Positions 1-8,221 of a stretch of DNA of 14,337 nucleotides are shown piece after piece. The stretch is from an uncultured Clostridia bacterium. GTDB lineage: Bacteria; Bacillota; Clostridia; Oscillospirales; Oscillospiraceae. The first letter of the stretch is position 1. Each line of letters opens with the position of its first letter. The notes beneath the pieces were generated by a model. It had not been told where the DNA came from and did not search any database. It was given only the letters and a program-made list of their open reading frames with translations. The stretch is taken from positions 1 through 14,337 of the forward strand of contig CAMEMX010000013.1 in NCBI GenBank assembly GCA_945927915.1, read 5' to 3'. A program made the position numbers and the translations under genes.

Positions 1-348
1 CTGATCCACAAGCCGACGGGCATCGTCGTCGCCTGTCAGGAGGAGCGCAGCCAGTTCCAGAACCGTGAAAAGTGCATGATGATGCTCTCGTCGAAGCTCT
101 ATCAGATGGAGCAGGAGCGCATTGAATCGGAATACTCCGGCCAGCGGCGCAGTCAGGTCGGCAGCGGTATGCGCAACGAGAAGATCCGCACCTACAATTT
201 CCCGCAGAGCCGCGTGACCGACCACCGCATCGGTCTGACGCTTTACAAAATCGACTCCGTCATGAACGGCGATCTCGACGAGATCATCGGCGCACTGATC
301 GCCGCCGATCAGGCGGAAAAACTCCGTGAAAGCGGTGAAAATATATGA
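1..348 (+). CDS. prfA: Peptide chain release factor 1, 3' end only
   Basis: This is the C-terminal 115 residues of RF1, which recognises UAA and UAG stop codons on the ribosome and triggers release of the finished protein. The reading frame is open at base 1. It begins with a block containing [16 protein letters not shown], which matches the conserved RF1 segment just after the catalytic GGQ loop, followed by the [16 protein letters not shown] block typical of class I release factors. GGQ itself and the PxT anticodon-like motif lie upstream, outside the window. RTYNFPQ and the tail fit RF1 better than RF2, but without the PxT/SPF region this rests on overall similarity and on the neighbouring tsaC, a common partner of prfA. 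The stop overlaps the tsaC start by ATGA, implying translational coupling. No prmC lies between prfA and tsaC. Confidence 0.93.
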   Translation: MIHKPTGIVVACQEERSQFQNREKCMMMLSSKLYQMEQERIESEYSGQRRSQVGSGMRNEKIRTYNFPQSRVTDHRIGLTLYKIDSVMNGDLDEIIGALIAADQAEKLRESGENI

Positions 349-1379
349 AAACCCTGCTGTTAAGCACCGAAAAAGAGGAAGATATTCAGCTTGCCGCGCA
401 GCTTTTGAAGGACGGGAAGCTCGTCGCCATCCCGACCGAGACGGTCTACGGTCTCGGCGCGAACGGGCTGGACGAGGCCGCCGTCGCGCGGATCTTTGAG
501 GCCAAGGGCCGCCCGCAGGACAACCCCCTGATCCTGCATATCGCGCAGCCTCATCAGATGGAGACGATCTGCCACGACATTCCGCCGCAGGCGTGGCTGC
601 TGGCGGAGCATTTCTGGCCGGGGCCTTTGACGATGGTCCTGCCCGTGCGTGACCTCGTGCCCAAGCGCACGACCGCCGGACTGGACACCGTTGCCGTGCG
701 CTGCCCGAAAACCGAGGCGACGCGCCGGCTGATCGCCCTTGCCGGCGTGCCCATCGCCGCGCCGTCGGCCAACCGCTCCGGCAAGCCCTCGACCACGACC
801 GCCGCCCATGTCCTGCACGATATGGACGGGCGCATCGAGGCGATTTTGGACGGCGGCGCGTGCGAGGTCGGCGTGGAGTCAACCATCGTCGACCTCACGG
901 GCGTGCGGCCGCGTCTGCTGCGTCCGGGCGGCGTCACACCCGAACAGCTCACGGCGCTGCTGGGTGAGATCGACATTGACCGCGCCGTTCTGGGGCAGAT
1001 CGCAAACGACGCCGTCGTCCGCGCACCCGGCATGAAATACAAACACTATGCGCCCTCTGCCGAAGTCTATATCATCACGGGCAGCAGCGAGGCCGCCGCG
1101 CAATATATCCGCAGGCGTTTTCAGCCCGGTGACGCCGTGCTATGCTTCAAGGAAGAATTGCCGCTCTACGACGGCTGCAATCCGACGGCCTACGGCAGCC
1201 GCGACGACGCGCTGAGTCTGTCAGCGGGACTGTTCGCCGCCCTGCGCGACCTGGACACGCCGGAGATCAAGACCATCTATGCCCGCTGCCCCGACGGCGG
1301 CGGCGTCGCCTACGCCGTGGGCAACCGTCTGAAAAAGGCTGCCGCCTTCCGCACCGTGAACGCGGAGGAGGAGACATGA
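345..1379 (+). CDS. tsaC: Threonylcarbamoyl-AMP synthase, Sua5/YwlC two-domain type
   Basis: The enzyme makes threonylcarbamoyl-adenylate from threonine, bicarbonate and ATP, the first step of N6-threonylcarbamoyladenosine (t6A37) formation on ANN-decoding tRNAs in the cytosol. The 344-residue length is that of the long Sua5/YwlC form, not the roughly 190-residue TsaC form. The YrdC-type catalytic domain covers about residues 10-210, with PTETVYGLG (30-38), KGRPQDNPL (54-62), SANRSGKPS (141-149) and STIVD (179-183). The inter-domain linker [10 protein letters not shown] (228-237) is characteristic of Sua5 and leads into the C-terminal Sua5 domain (about 238-344). The start overlaps the prfA stop and the stop overlaps the coaE start, both as ATGA, so translation is probably coupled along the operon. 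Its pathway partner tsaD is in this window on the other strand at 9911-10927. The function is secure from motifs. Confidence 0.96.
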   Translation: MKTLLLSTEKEEDIQLAAQLLKDGKLVAIPTETVYGLGANGLDEAAVARIFEAKGRPQDNPLILHIAQPHQMETICHDIPPQAWLLAEHFWPGPLTMVLPVRDLVPKRTTAGLDTVAVRCPKTEATRRLIALAGVPIAAPSANRSGKPSTTTAAHVLHDMDGRIEAILDGGACEVGVESTIVDLTGVRPRLLRPGGVTPEQLTALLGEIDIDRAVLGQIANDAVVRAPGMKYKHYAPSAEVYIITGSSEAAAQYIRRRFQPGDAVLCFKEELPLYDGCNPTAYGSRDDALSLSAGLFAALRDLDTPEIKTIYARCPDGGGVAYAVGNRLKKAAAFRTVNAEEET

Positions 1380-3352
1380 AAATCCTCGGCATCACCGGCG
1401 GCACGGGCAGCGGAAAGACCACGCTTCTGAAGGAAGCCGAGGCGCTGGGCGCTTTCTGCATCGACTGCGACGCGCTGTACCACCGCCTGCTCAAGACCGA
1501 CATCGGTCTGCTGGCAGACATTGAAGCGCGCTTTCCCGGCGCGGTGCAAGACGGCGTTTTGCAGCGGAAAGCCTTGGGAAAGCTGGTCTTTGCGGACGAA
1601 AACGCCCTGCGCGCCCTCAACGAGATCACACATGGCGTCGTCTGCCGGGAGGTTCGGCGTCTGCTGGCGCAGTCCGACGCGCCTTTCGCCGCCGTGGACG
1701 CCATCGCCCTGTTCGAAAGCGGTCTGGCAAAGCTCTGTGACGTGACCGTCGCCGTGACCGCGCCGAGAGAAAAGCGCATCGAACGCCTGATGCTGCGCGA
1801 AGGCATCTCCCGCGACTACGCCGAGCGCCGCCTCGACGCGCAGAAGTCCGACGCGGAATTCTCCGCTCTCGCGCAGGTGACGCTGGAAAATAACACCACC
1901 GCCGAGGCATTCTCGCAACAATGTAAGCAATTTCTGAAAGGAGTATTTAATACCATGGAAGAAAAGAAATACGAAGCGCTGCGCAAGGAGCTGCTCTCTG
2001 CGCCGAAGAACGGCTATGACCGCATCTCCGACGCCGACCTTGCCGCGATGGAGCCGTACTGCAAGGAGTACATGGACTTCATCAGCACCTGCAAGATCGA
2101 GCGCGAAGCCGTCGACTGGACGATCGCCGAGGCGGAGAAGCACGGCTTTAAGCCTCTCGTCCCCGGTATGCAGCTCAAGCCCGGCGACCGCGTCTACGGC
2201 AACGGCCACGGCAAGTGCGTGATCTTCGCCGTCGTCGGCACGGAGCCGCTCAACAACGGCACACATATCTGCGCCGCGCACATCGACTCGCCGCGTCTCG
2301 ACCTCAAGCCGAACCCCATGTACGAAGACAGCGAGATGGCGTTCTTCAAGACGCACTACTACGGCGGCGTGAAGAAGTATCAGTGGACGACCACGCCGCT
2401 GGCGTTGCACGGCGTCGTGGCGAAGAAGGACGGTACCGTCGTCAAGGTCACGGTCGGTGAGGATGAGAACGACCCCATCTTCTGCGTGACCGACCTTCTC
2501 ATCCACCTCTCCGCCGACCAGATGAAAAAGCCGATGGCAGAGGCCGTGACGGGCGAACATCTGCGCGTTCTGCTGGGCAGCCGCCCCTTAAAGGACGACG
2601 AGGGCAGCGACCGCGTCAAGTTTGCGATCCTGTGCCTGCTGCACGAGAAGTACGGCATCACCGAGGAGGACTTCCTCTCGGCTGAGCTGACCATGGTGCC
2701 CGCAGGCCGCGCCAGAGAGGTCGGCTTCGACCGCAGCCTGATTGCCGCCTACGGCCATGACGACCGCGTCTGCGCCTTCGCCGCGTTCAAGCCGCTGCTC
2801 ACCCTCGGCACGCCGAAAAAGACTGCCGTCTGCGTCCTTGCCGACAAGGAGGAGATCGGCTCGGTCGGCATCAGCGGTATGCAGAGCGAGTATTTTGAGG
2901 CGTTCATGGGCGACCTCTGCGACGCCACCGGCGCCAGCCTGCGCCGCTGCTTTGAAGGCTCCTTCTGCCTCTCGGCGGACGTCAGCAATGCCTATGATCC
3001 CCTCTACGCCGAGACCTGCGACAAGGGCAACAACACCCGTCTGAACTACGGCACGGGCATCTTCAAGTACACCGGCTCGCGCGGCAAGGGCGGCTCGTCC
3101 GACGCGGCAGCCGAGGTCATGGGCTATGTCCGCCGCCTGTTCGCGGACAACGACGTCATCTGGCAGACCGGCGAGCTGGGCAAGGTCGACCAGGGCGGCG
3201 GCGGCACGGTCGCCTGCTATATGGCAAACCGCAACATCGAGACCGTGGACGCGGGCGTTCCCGTTTTGTCCATGCACGCGCCGATGGAGCTGGTCTCCAA
3301 GCTCGACACCTATATGACCTATAAGGGCATGAAGGTCTTCTACGAAAACTGA
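1376..3352 (+). CDS. coaE: Dephospho-CoA kinase (CoaE) reading in frame into an M18 aminopeptidase
   Basis: The open frame from the coaE start encodes 658 residues without a stop: a complete dephospho-CoA kinase (residues 1-193, bases 1376-1954), then a complete M18 aminopeptidase. CoaE phosphorylates the 3'-OH of dephospho-CoA with ATP, the last step of coenzyme A synthesis. Visible CoaE features are the P-loop GGTGSGKT (8-15), the acidic IDCDALYH segment (29-36), ALFESGL (111-117), the lid region APREKRIERLMLREG and the C-terminal RLDAQ and LENN blocks. Its length is normal for the family, so nothing is missing except the stop. The start overlaps the tsaC stop (ATGA) and sits behind GGAGGAG. 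No linker domain joins the halves: the junction, QQCKQFLKGVFNT then Met, is AT-rich and contains the aminopeptidase ribosome binding site. That looks like a former intergenic spacer. It may be a true fusion, a recent stop loss or a one-base sequence error. Confidence 0.85.
   Translation: MKILGITGGTGSGKTTLLKEAEALGAFCIDCDALYHRLLKTDIGLLADIEARFPGAVQDGVLQRKALGKLVFADENALRALNEITHGVVCREVRRLLAQSDAPFAAVDAIALFESGLAKLCDVTVAVTAPREKRIERLMLREGISRDYAERRLDAQKSDAEFSALAQVTLENNTTAEAFSQQCKQFLKGVFNTMEEKKYEALRKELLSAPKNGYDRISDADLAAMEPYCKEYMDFISTCKIEREAVDWTIAEAEKHGFKPLVPGMQLKPGDRVYGNGHGKCVIFAVVGTEPLNNGTHICAAHIDSPRLDLKPNPMYEDSEMAFFKTHYYGGVKKYQWTTTPLALHGVVAKKDGTVVKVTVGEDENDPIFCVTDLLIHLSADQMKKPMAEAVTGEHLRVLLGSRPLKDDEGSDRVKFAILCLLHEKYGITEEDFLSAELTMVPAGRAREVGFDRSLIAAYGHDDRVCAFAAFKPLLTLGTPKKTAVCVLADKEEIGSVGISGMQSEYFEAFMGDLCDATGASLRRCFEGSFCLSADVSNAYDPLYAETCDKGNNTRLNYGTGIFKYTGSRGKGGSSDAAAEVMGYVRRLFADNDVIWQTGELGKVDQGGGGTVACYMANRNIETVDAGVPVLSMHAPMELVSKLDTYMTYKGMKVFYEN
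1937..1943 (+). promoter_or_regulatory. Ribosome binding site inside the coaE frame, serving the aminopeptidase
   Basis: AAAGGAG lies 11 bases before the ATG at 1955, within an AT-rich stretch (about 1919-1954) that stands out from the GC-rich coding DNA on both sides. It indicates that the aminopeptidase is, or recently was, started independently even though the coaE frame reads through it. The 11-base spacing is slightly long but workable. Confidence 0.7.
1955..3352 (+). CDS. M18 family zinc aminopeptidase (aspartyl aminopeptidase type), internal start
   Basis: This is a cytosolic two-metal aminopeptidase of family M18, which removes N-terminal, often acidic, residues from peptides. It forms large tetrahedral complexes in characterised members. 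Counted from its own ATG it has 465 residues, the normal family length. Likely metal and catalytic residues are His109 in AAHIDSPRLD, the bridging Asp of GHDDR (269/270), the Glu pair of DKEEIGSVG (299/300), Asp342 in SADVSNAYDP and His441 in SMHAPMELVS. All M18 ligands are present, so the enzyme should be active. The ATG at 1955 is chosen because MEEKKYEALRKELL starts like stand-alone family members and follows AAAGGAG. The same frame is continuous with coaE upstream, so a 658-residue fused product is also possible. A strong terminator follows. Confidence 0.92.
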   Translation: MEEKKYEALRKELLSAPKNGYDRISDADLAAMEPYCKEYMDFISTCKIEREAVDWTIAEAEKHGFKPLVPGMQLKPGDRVYGNGHGKCVIFAVVGTEPLNNGTHICAAHIDSPRLDLKPNPMYEDSEMAFFKTHYYGGVKKYQWTTTPLALHGVVAKKDGTVVKVTVGEDENDPIFCVTDLLIHLSADQMKKPMAEAVTGEHLRVLLGSRPLKDDEGSDRVKFAILCLLHEKYGITEEDFLSAELTMVPAGRAREVGFDRSLIAAYGHDDRVCAFAAFKPLLTLGTPKKTAVCVLADKEEIGSVGISGMQSEYFEAFMGDLCDATGASLRRCFEGSFCLSADVSNAYDPLYAETCDKGNNTRLNYGTGIFKYTGSRGKGGSSDAAAEVMGYVRRLFADNDVIWQTGELGKVDQGGGGTVACYMANRNIETVDAGVPVLSMHAPMELVSKLDTYMTYKGMKVFYEN

Positions 3353-3362
3353 TCCTGTGACA

Positions 3363-3402
3363 AAAACGTGGCCTCCGCCGAACGGCAGGGGCCACGTTTT
3401 TT
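3363..3402 (+). terminator. Rho-independent terminator, probably bidirectional
   Basis: An 11-base perfect stem (AAAACGTGGCC at 3363-3373 with its complement at 3390-3400) encloses a 16-base loop with some inner pairing and runs into TTTTTT (3397-3402). It ends the prfA-to-aminopeptidase transcript. The converging minus-strand M56 gene stops at 3406, and the A-run at the left of the stem gives a T-run on the minus strand, so the same hairpin can stop both transcripts. Confidence 0.88.
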
Positions 3403-3405
3403 CGG

Positions 3406-5109
3406 TTATTCGCCCATAATATCTGTATACCACGGCGAGACGGCATAGCCCGTCAGCGGCAGGACATCGGCATGGCTCCCCTGCCCGGCGAACATATCCA
3501 CCCAGCCGGAGACGCACAGCGAGCCGTCGCGCGCAAGGCAGGGCGTCCATGTCTCGCGGTTCATCTCCGCCGCGCCGCTGACGCGCTGTCGGATGGTCTC
3601 GGCGTTGCCGTCCCAGTCCTGCGCAAAATAGGTATCGTTTTCCGCAAAGAACTCGTTCGTCACAGCCTTTTCCGCCTGCGTCAGAAAGTCCGCCTGCGTC
3701 ATCCCGGCGCTGTCCAGCAGCTCCTGCGCCGTTGCTTCGCGACAGGTGCTGATACAGACGGTATAGGCGTAATTGTAGGTAAACGGTGCAGTCGGGTCGG
3801 CACCGCCGCTCAGAATCAGCGTCAGATAATCGCCGACCACATACCAATCGTAGCTCCAGCCGACGCTGCCGCTGGGAAGCCCAGTGTCGGGATTCCACGC
3901 GCACATCTGCTCGATTTCTGCGTTGATCCGCTCGGCATCGGTGCCGGGCAGCTCAATGCGCGGGATGGCAAAGGCGTATTCCACGCCGTCCTCTCCCATC
4001 CATGTGCCGCTGTGCAGATCGGTCACCCTGGCCTCCACTGGACCGTCAGGCGTCCATTCGGTCGAGGCTTCCTCAAGCCGGGTCGAAGGCTCGGTCGGCT
4101 CCACCACAGGTGCATCCGGCCTGGCGGCCTTCGCGCCGATGAAGGTACTGCTTACAGTGACGGCCAGCACCACAAGCAGGCACACGCCCGCAATGACAAA
4201 CATTTTCGGTTTTTTCACGATCATTTCCACCCTTTCTCTGATCTGTTTTTTCGTCTCGCTCATGGTGGTCGCGGTTTGCAGCAGTCCGCGCGATGTGCCC
4301 GCGCAGGCAATCATGGACACAAGCGTCTTGCCGTAGGGCAGGCGCTCCGGCTCACCCAAGCGGCGGATCGCGCCCTCGTCGCAGGCCAGCTCGCAGTCGC
4401 GCCGCGACAGCTTCGCCGCCCACCAGATGAGCGGGTCAAACCAGTAAATGCACAGGCAGATTGCGCGGACCAGCGCCCAGATATGGTCGCCGTGGTGGAA
4501 ATGCGTCATCTCATGTGCCAGCACATGACGCATCGCCCGCTCATCCTGCGCCGCCTGCGGCGTCAGGTAAATTGCCGGTCGAAGGGTGCCGAGCAGGCAC
4601 GGCGACGGAACGGACGCCGTGACGAAGACCGGCAGCGGAGAATCCTCCACATTGAGCGGTGTCGCGTTCCGGCGTGTTTTGCGATGGAAGACCAGATTGA
4701 CCGCAAAAAACCAGGCAGCCATGCAGCCCACACCCACAAGCCAGACCGCGCGGAGCACCTGGCCAACCGTCCAAGAAGTCTGCGCTTCGGAAATTTCAAC
4801 CGTCTGCGGAGCTGCCTGCTGGGCAGGCGGCGTCTGCGCATCGGGTACATCCTGCGTCACGGGTGCGGAGGGCTGCTGCGTCTGCGTGAGTGGCCGCTCC
4901 ATCAGCGACTGCACCGCCTGCTCCGGCTTTTGGCTGAGGCTGCTCAGGCTGAAATCCGAAGCGCCGATCTGCACCGGCACAAGCAGGCGCAGCGCGACCA
5001 GCAGCCACAGCGCATATTGCAGGCGGAAGCTGATTTTCCCGCGCAGGAGCTTGCGCATGGCTACCAGCACGAGGATCAGAACGCTTGAAGTCAAAAGGAT
5101 CTGTATCAT
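3406..5109 (-). CDS. BlaR1-like M56 membrane metallopeptidase with RsiV-like outer domain
   Basis: This is a 567-residue membrane protein of the BlaR1/MecR1 M56 family. These proteins sense a signal outside the cell and lead to removal of the partner BlaI-type repressor. Predicted membrane segments are at about residues 2-20, 32-48, 121-141, around 208-230 and 303-325. The zinc site is HEMTH (199-203), with a downstream third-ligand segment CELACDE (239-245). Residues 51-110 are a Pro/Gln/Ser-rich linker. After the last membrane segment, about 350-567 form an outer domain. It has no penicillin-binding SxxK/KTG pattern that I can see. The pattern HSGTWMGEDGVEYAFAIPRIELPG, followed by NYAYTVCISTCREATAQELL, resembles the DUF4163/DUF3298 fold of RsiV and PdaC. 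That assignment is by eye. The start overlaps the blaI stop (ATGA), so the two genes form an operon. The ligand is unknown, and a beta-lactam is not implied. Confidence 0.88.
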   Translation of the reverse strand: MIQILLTSSVLILVLVAMRKLLRGKISFRLQYALWLLVALRLLVPVQIGASDFSLSSLSQKPEQAVQSLMERPLTQTQQPSAPVTQDVPDAQTPPAQQAAPQTVEISEAQTSWTVGQVLRAVWLVGVGCMAAWFFAVNLVFHRKTRRNATPLNVEDSPLPVFVTASVPSPCLLGTLRPAIYLTPQAAQDERAMRHVLAHEMTHFHHGDHIWALVRAICLCIYWFDPLIWWAAKLSRRDCELACDEGAIRRLGEPERLPYGKTLVSMIACAGTSRGLLQTATTMSETKKQIRERVEMIVKKPKMFVIAGVCLLVVLAVTVSSTFIGAKAARPDAPVVEPTEPSTRLEEASTEWTPDGPVEARVTDLHSGTWMGEDGVEYAFAIPRIELPGTDAERINAEIEQMCAWNPDTGLPSGSVGWSYDWYVVGDYLTLILSGGADPTAPFTYNYAYTVCISTCREATAQELLDSAGMTQADFLTQAEKAVTNEFFAENDTYFAQDWDGNAETIRQRVSGAAEMNRETWTPCLARDGSLCVSGWVDMFAGQGSHADVLPLTGYAVSPWYTDIMGE

Positions 5110-5480
5110 TTCATCTCTTCCTCCGCTTTCTGCAAGATCGCATACAGCTCGTCGATGTCCTTGCGCGTCAGGTCGTTTCGCTGCGCCATCGTGCTGACGA
5201 GCAGGCCGAGGCTGCCGTTGTAAGCCCGGCGCAGGAGCGAGTCCGTCTCCGTGGCGACGATCTCCTCTCTGGCGACGGCGGCGCGGAAGGTCTTTGTCCT
5301 GCCGTCTTCGTCATAGCAGATCAGGCCCTTGCCCTCCATCCGCCGCACCATCGTCGTGACGGTGCTCTTGGCCCAGCCCTCGCTCTTGCCGAGGCTGCGC
5401 ACCAGCTCCATCAGCGTCTGCGGCTGCTTCCATAAAAGCTCCATGATCCGCCATTCGCCCGGCGAAACCGAAATTGCCAT
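5106..5480 (-). CDS. BlaI/MecI/CopY family transcriptional repressor
   Basis: This is a 124-residue winged-helix repressor that binds operator DNA as a dimer and is inactivated through its M56 partner, encoded immediately downstream. Family hallmarks are the N-terminal ISVSPGEWRIMELLWKQ, the recognition-helix region KSTVTTMVRRMEGKGLICY with the wing after it, and the C-terminal dimerisation part with YNGSLGLLVS, the region where S. aureus BlaI is cleaved. The ATG at 5480 is chosen because it follows AAAGGAGGT with a 7-base gap. An in-frame ATG at 5525 would add 15 residues unlike the family, and it would fall within the promoter itself. It overlaps the M56 gene by 4 bases. The promoter carries two BlaI-like sites, so autorepression is likely. 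Regulated genes outside this operon cannot be seen. Confidence 0.93.
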   Translation of the reverse strand: MAISVSPGEWRIMELLWKQPQTLMELVRSLGKSEGWAKSTVTTMVRRMEGKGLICYDEDGRTKTFRAAVAREEIVATETDSLLRRAYNGSLGLLVSTMAQRNDLTRKDIDELYAILQKAEEEMK

Positions 5481-5494
5481 ACCTGCTACCTCCT

Positions 5495-5544
5495 TTGGTT
5501 TACATCTATAGTCCAACTGTAGCATATTGGTTTACATTTGTCAA
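5495..5544 (-). promoter_or_regulatory. blaI promoter with two BlaI-like operator sites
   Basis: On the minus strand a perfect -35 box TTGACA (5544-5539) is followed after 17 bases by TACAGT (5521-5516) as the -10 box. Transcription would start near 5509. Two sites resemble the BlaI/CopY core TACANNTGTA, each with one mismatch: GACAAATGTA (plus-strand 5533-5542) overlaps the -35 box, and TATAGATGTA (5501-5510) covers the predicted start. Both belong to an 11-base direct repeat, TTGGTTTACAT on the plus strand, at 5495-5505 and 5527-5537. The copies are 32 bases apart, about three helical turns, so two dimers could bind on the same DNA face. An imperfect palindrome CTATAGT-CCA-ACTGTAG (5506-5522) lies between them. 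The boxes are directly visible; operator function is inferred. Confidence 0.72.
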
Positions 5545-5582
5545 CCCCTATTTCATAAAATTTCATATTTTCAAAATTTTTC

Positions 5583-5611
5583 TTGTATTTCTTATTCATA
5601 CCGTGTATAAT
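5583..5611 (+). promoter_or_regulatory. asnA promoter, sigma-70 type
   Basis: TTGTAT (5583-5588), a 17-base spacer and a perfect TATAAT (5606-5611) form a good vegetative promoter. An A/T-rich stretch at 5550-5582 precedes it and could act as an UP element. The leader from about 5618 to 5671 is short, with only a 5-base-pair hairpin (5626-5639), so there is no room for a T-box or other large riboswitch. The gene reads away from blaI, and the putative BlaI sites end about 40 bases upstream of this -35 box. Confidence 0.75.
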
Positions 5612-5671
5612 GTAATGCAAATCTAACGGCAGCCGCCGTAGATAAAATATGTACGAAAGGAGACGTCAACC

Positions 5672-6688
5672 ATGAAAAAGTGTTATATCCCGGGAGGGTA
5701 CTCGAATCCGCTGACCGTTTATGAGACGCAATGTGCCATCGAGTACATCAAGCACAATTTTCAGAAGAATCTTTGCCGTGCGCTCGACCTGATGCGCGTA
5801 TCGGCCCCGTTGTTTGTTGAGGAGGCATCCGGACTGAATGACAATCTCAACGGCTACGAGCGTCCCGTCTCGTTTGACGTCCCCGACGTCGGCGAGGAAG
5901 CGCAGGTCGTCCACTCGCTGGCAAAATGGAAGCGCTACGCCCTCGCGCGCTACGGCTTCCAGCCCGGCAAGGGCCTTGTCACCGACATGAACGCCATCCG
6001 CCGCGATGAGGTCGTCGACAACCTCCACTCGGTCTATGTCGACCAGTGGGACTGGGAGAAGGTCCTGACGGAGGAAACGCGCAATCTCGAAACCCTAAAA
6101 GACACCGTCCAGCGCATCGTCAACGCGATCTATGTCACGGGCGAGGCGCTGAAGATTGAATTCCCGCAGATCAAGACCCACATCCCCCGCGAGGTCGTCT
6201 TCGTCACCACGCAGGAGGTCGAGGATCTGTTCCCCGACTTGCAGACCGCGCAGCAGCGCGAGACCGCCTTCCACCGCCTGCACAAAGACAAGGCCGTCTT
6301 CCTGATGCAGATCGGCGGCAAGCTCCGCTCGGGCAAGCCGCACGACGGCCGTGCGCCGGACTATGACGACTGGGCGCTCAACGGCGACATCCTGTTCTGG
6401 AACGACGTGCTCGACCGTTCCTTCGAGGTGTCCTCGATGGGCATCCGCGTCAGCCCCGCATCGCTCGACCGCCAGCTCACCGAGGCCGGCTGCGACGACC
6501 GCCGCGCGCTGCCCTTCCACAAGGCGCTGCTTGCAGGCGAGCTGCCGCTCACCATCGGCGGCGGCATCGGCCAGTCGCGGCTGTGTATGCTCCTTCTGGG
6601 CTGCGCCCACATCGGTGAGGTGCAGTCGAGCATCTGGGACAGCGAAACCGTCAGAACCTGCGCCGAAGCAGGCGTTATGCTCCTGTAA
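5672..6688 (+). CDS. asnA: Aspartate-ammonia ligase (asparagine synthetase A)
   Basis: This cytosolic enzyme makes L-asparagine from L-aspartate, ammonia and ATP, releasing AMP and pyrophosphate. It belongs to the class II aminoacyl-tRNA synthetase fold and is unrelated to the glutamine-dependent AsnB. The 338 residues match the usual length of about 330. Recognisable blocks shared with E. coli AsnA are HSLAKWKR (81-88), [11 protein letters not shown] (119-129), RAPDYDDW (227-234), SSMGIRV and GGGIGQSRL (296-304). The ATG follows AAAGGAG (5656-5662) with a 9-base gap. asnS begins 23 bases downstream on the same strand, so asparagine synthesis and its loading onto tRNA are probably co-transcribed. 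Identification is secure. Confidence 0.97.
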   Translation: MKKCYIPGGYSNPLTVYETQCAIEYIKHNFQKNLCRALDLMRVSAPLFVEEASGLNDNLNGYERPVSFDVPDVGEEAQVVHSLAKWKRYALARYGFQPGKGLVTDMNAIRRDEVVDNLHSVYVDQWDWEKVLTEETRNLETLKDTVQRIVNAIYVTGEALKIEFPQIKTHIPREVVFVTTQEVEDLFPDLQTAQQRETAFHRLHKDKAVFLMQIGGKLRSGKPHDGRAPDYDDWALNGDILFWNDVLDRSFEVSSMGIRVSPASLDRQLTEAGCDDRRALPFHKALLAGELPLTIGGGIGQSRLCMLLLGCAHIGEVQSSIWDSETVRTCAEAGVMLL

Positions 6689-6711
6689 AATTCATCATCA
6701 GTGAGGAAAAT

Positions 6712-8106
<1,395 letters not shown>

Positions 8107-8152
8107 TTTCACCTGCGCCCGTGCCCGGACGCGTTCATAAAGCATCCATGTC

Positions 8153-8192
8153 AGGCGGCGGTACAGTCGGAAAGCTGTACCGCCGCCTTTTT
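8153..8192 (+). terminator. Rho-independent terminator after asnS
   Basis: A perfect 14-base stem (AGGCGGCGGTACAG at 8153-8166, complement 8175-8188) with an 8-base loop ends in TTTTT (8188-8192). It closes the asnA-asnS transcript. It lies just before the MATE gene, and I found no convincing promoter between them, so that gene may depend on read-through or on a weak promoter in 8107-8152. Confidence 0.92.
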
Positions 8193-8221
8193 CCTGCGAA
8201 GATACACAGAAAGGGTAAGAA

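Noticed and set aside
1310-3904. Long minus-strand open frames (1310-2560 and 2588-3904) under coaE, the aminopeptidase and the M56 gene end
   Set aside because: They are antisense shadows of conserved coding sequence, without ribosome binding sites or family features.
3472-5088. A 538-codon plus-strand open frame opposite the M56 gene
   Set aside because: It is a basic, low-information shadow of the M56 metallopeptidase, whose zinc motif, membrane segments and operon context are clear.
5481-5525. Upstream ATG extending BlaI by 15 residues
   Set aside because: It would start upstream of the predicted transcription start and overlap the -10 box and operator. The extra residues do not resemble the family, and the ATG at 5480 has an ideal ribosome binding site.
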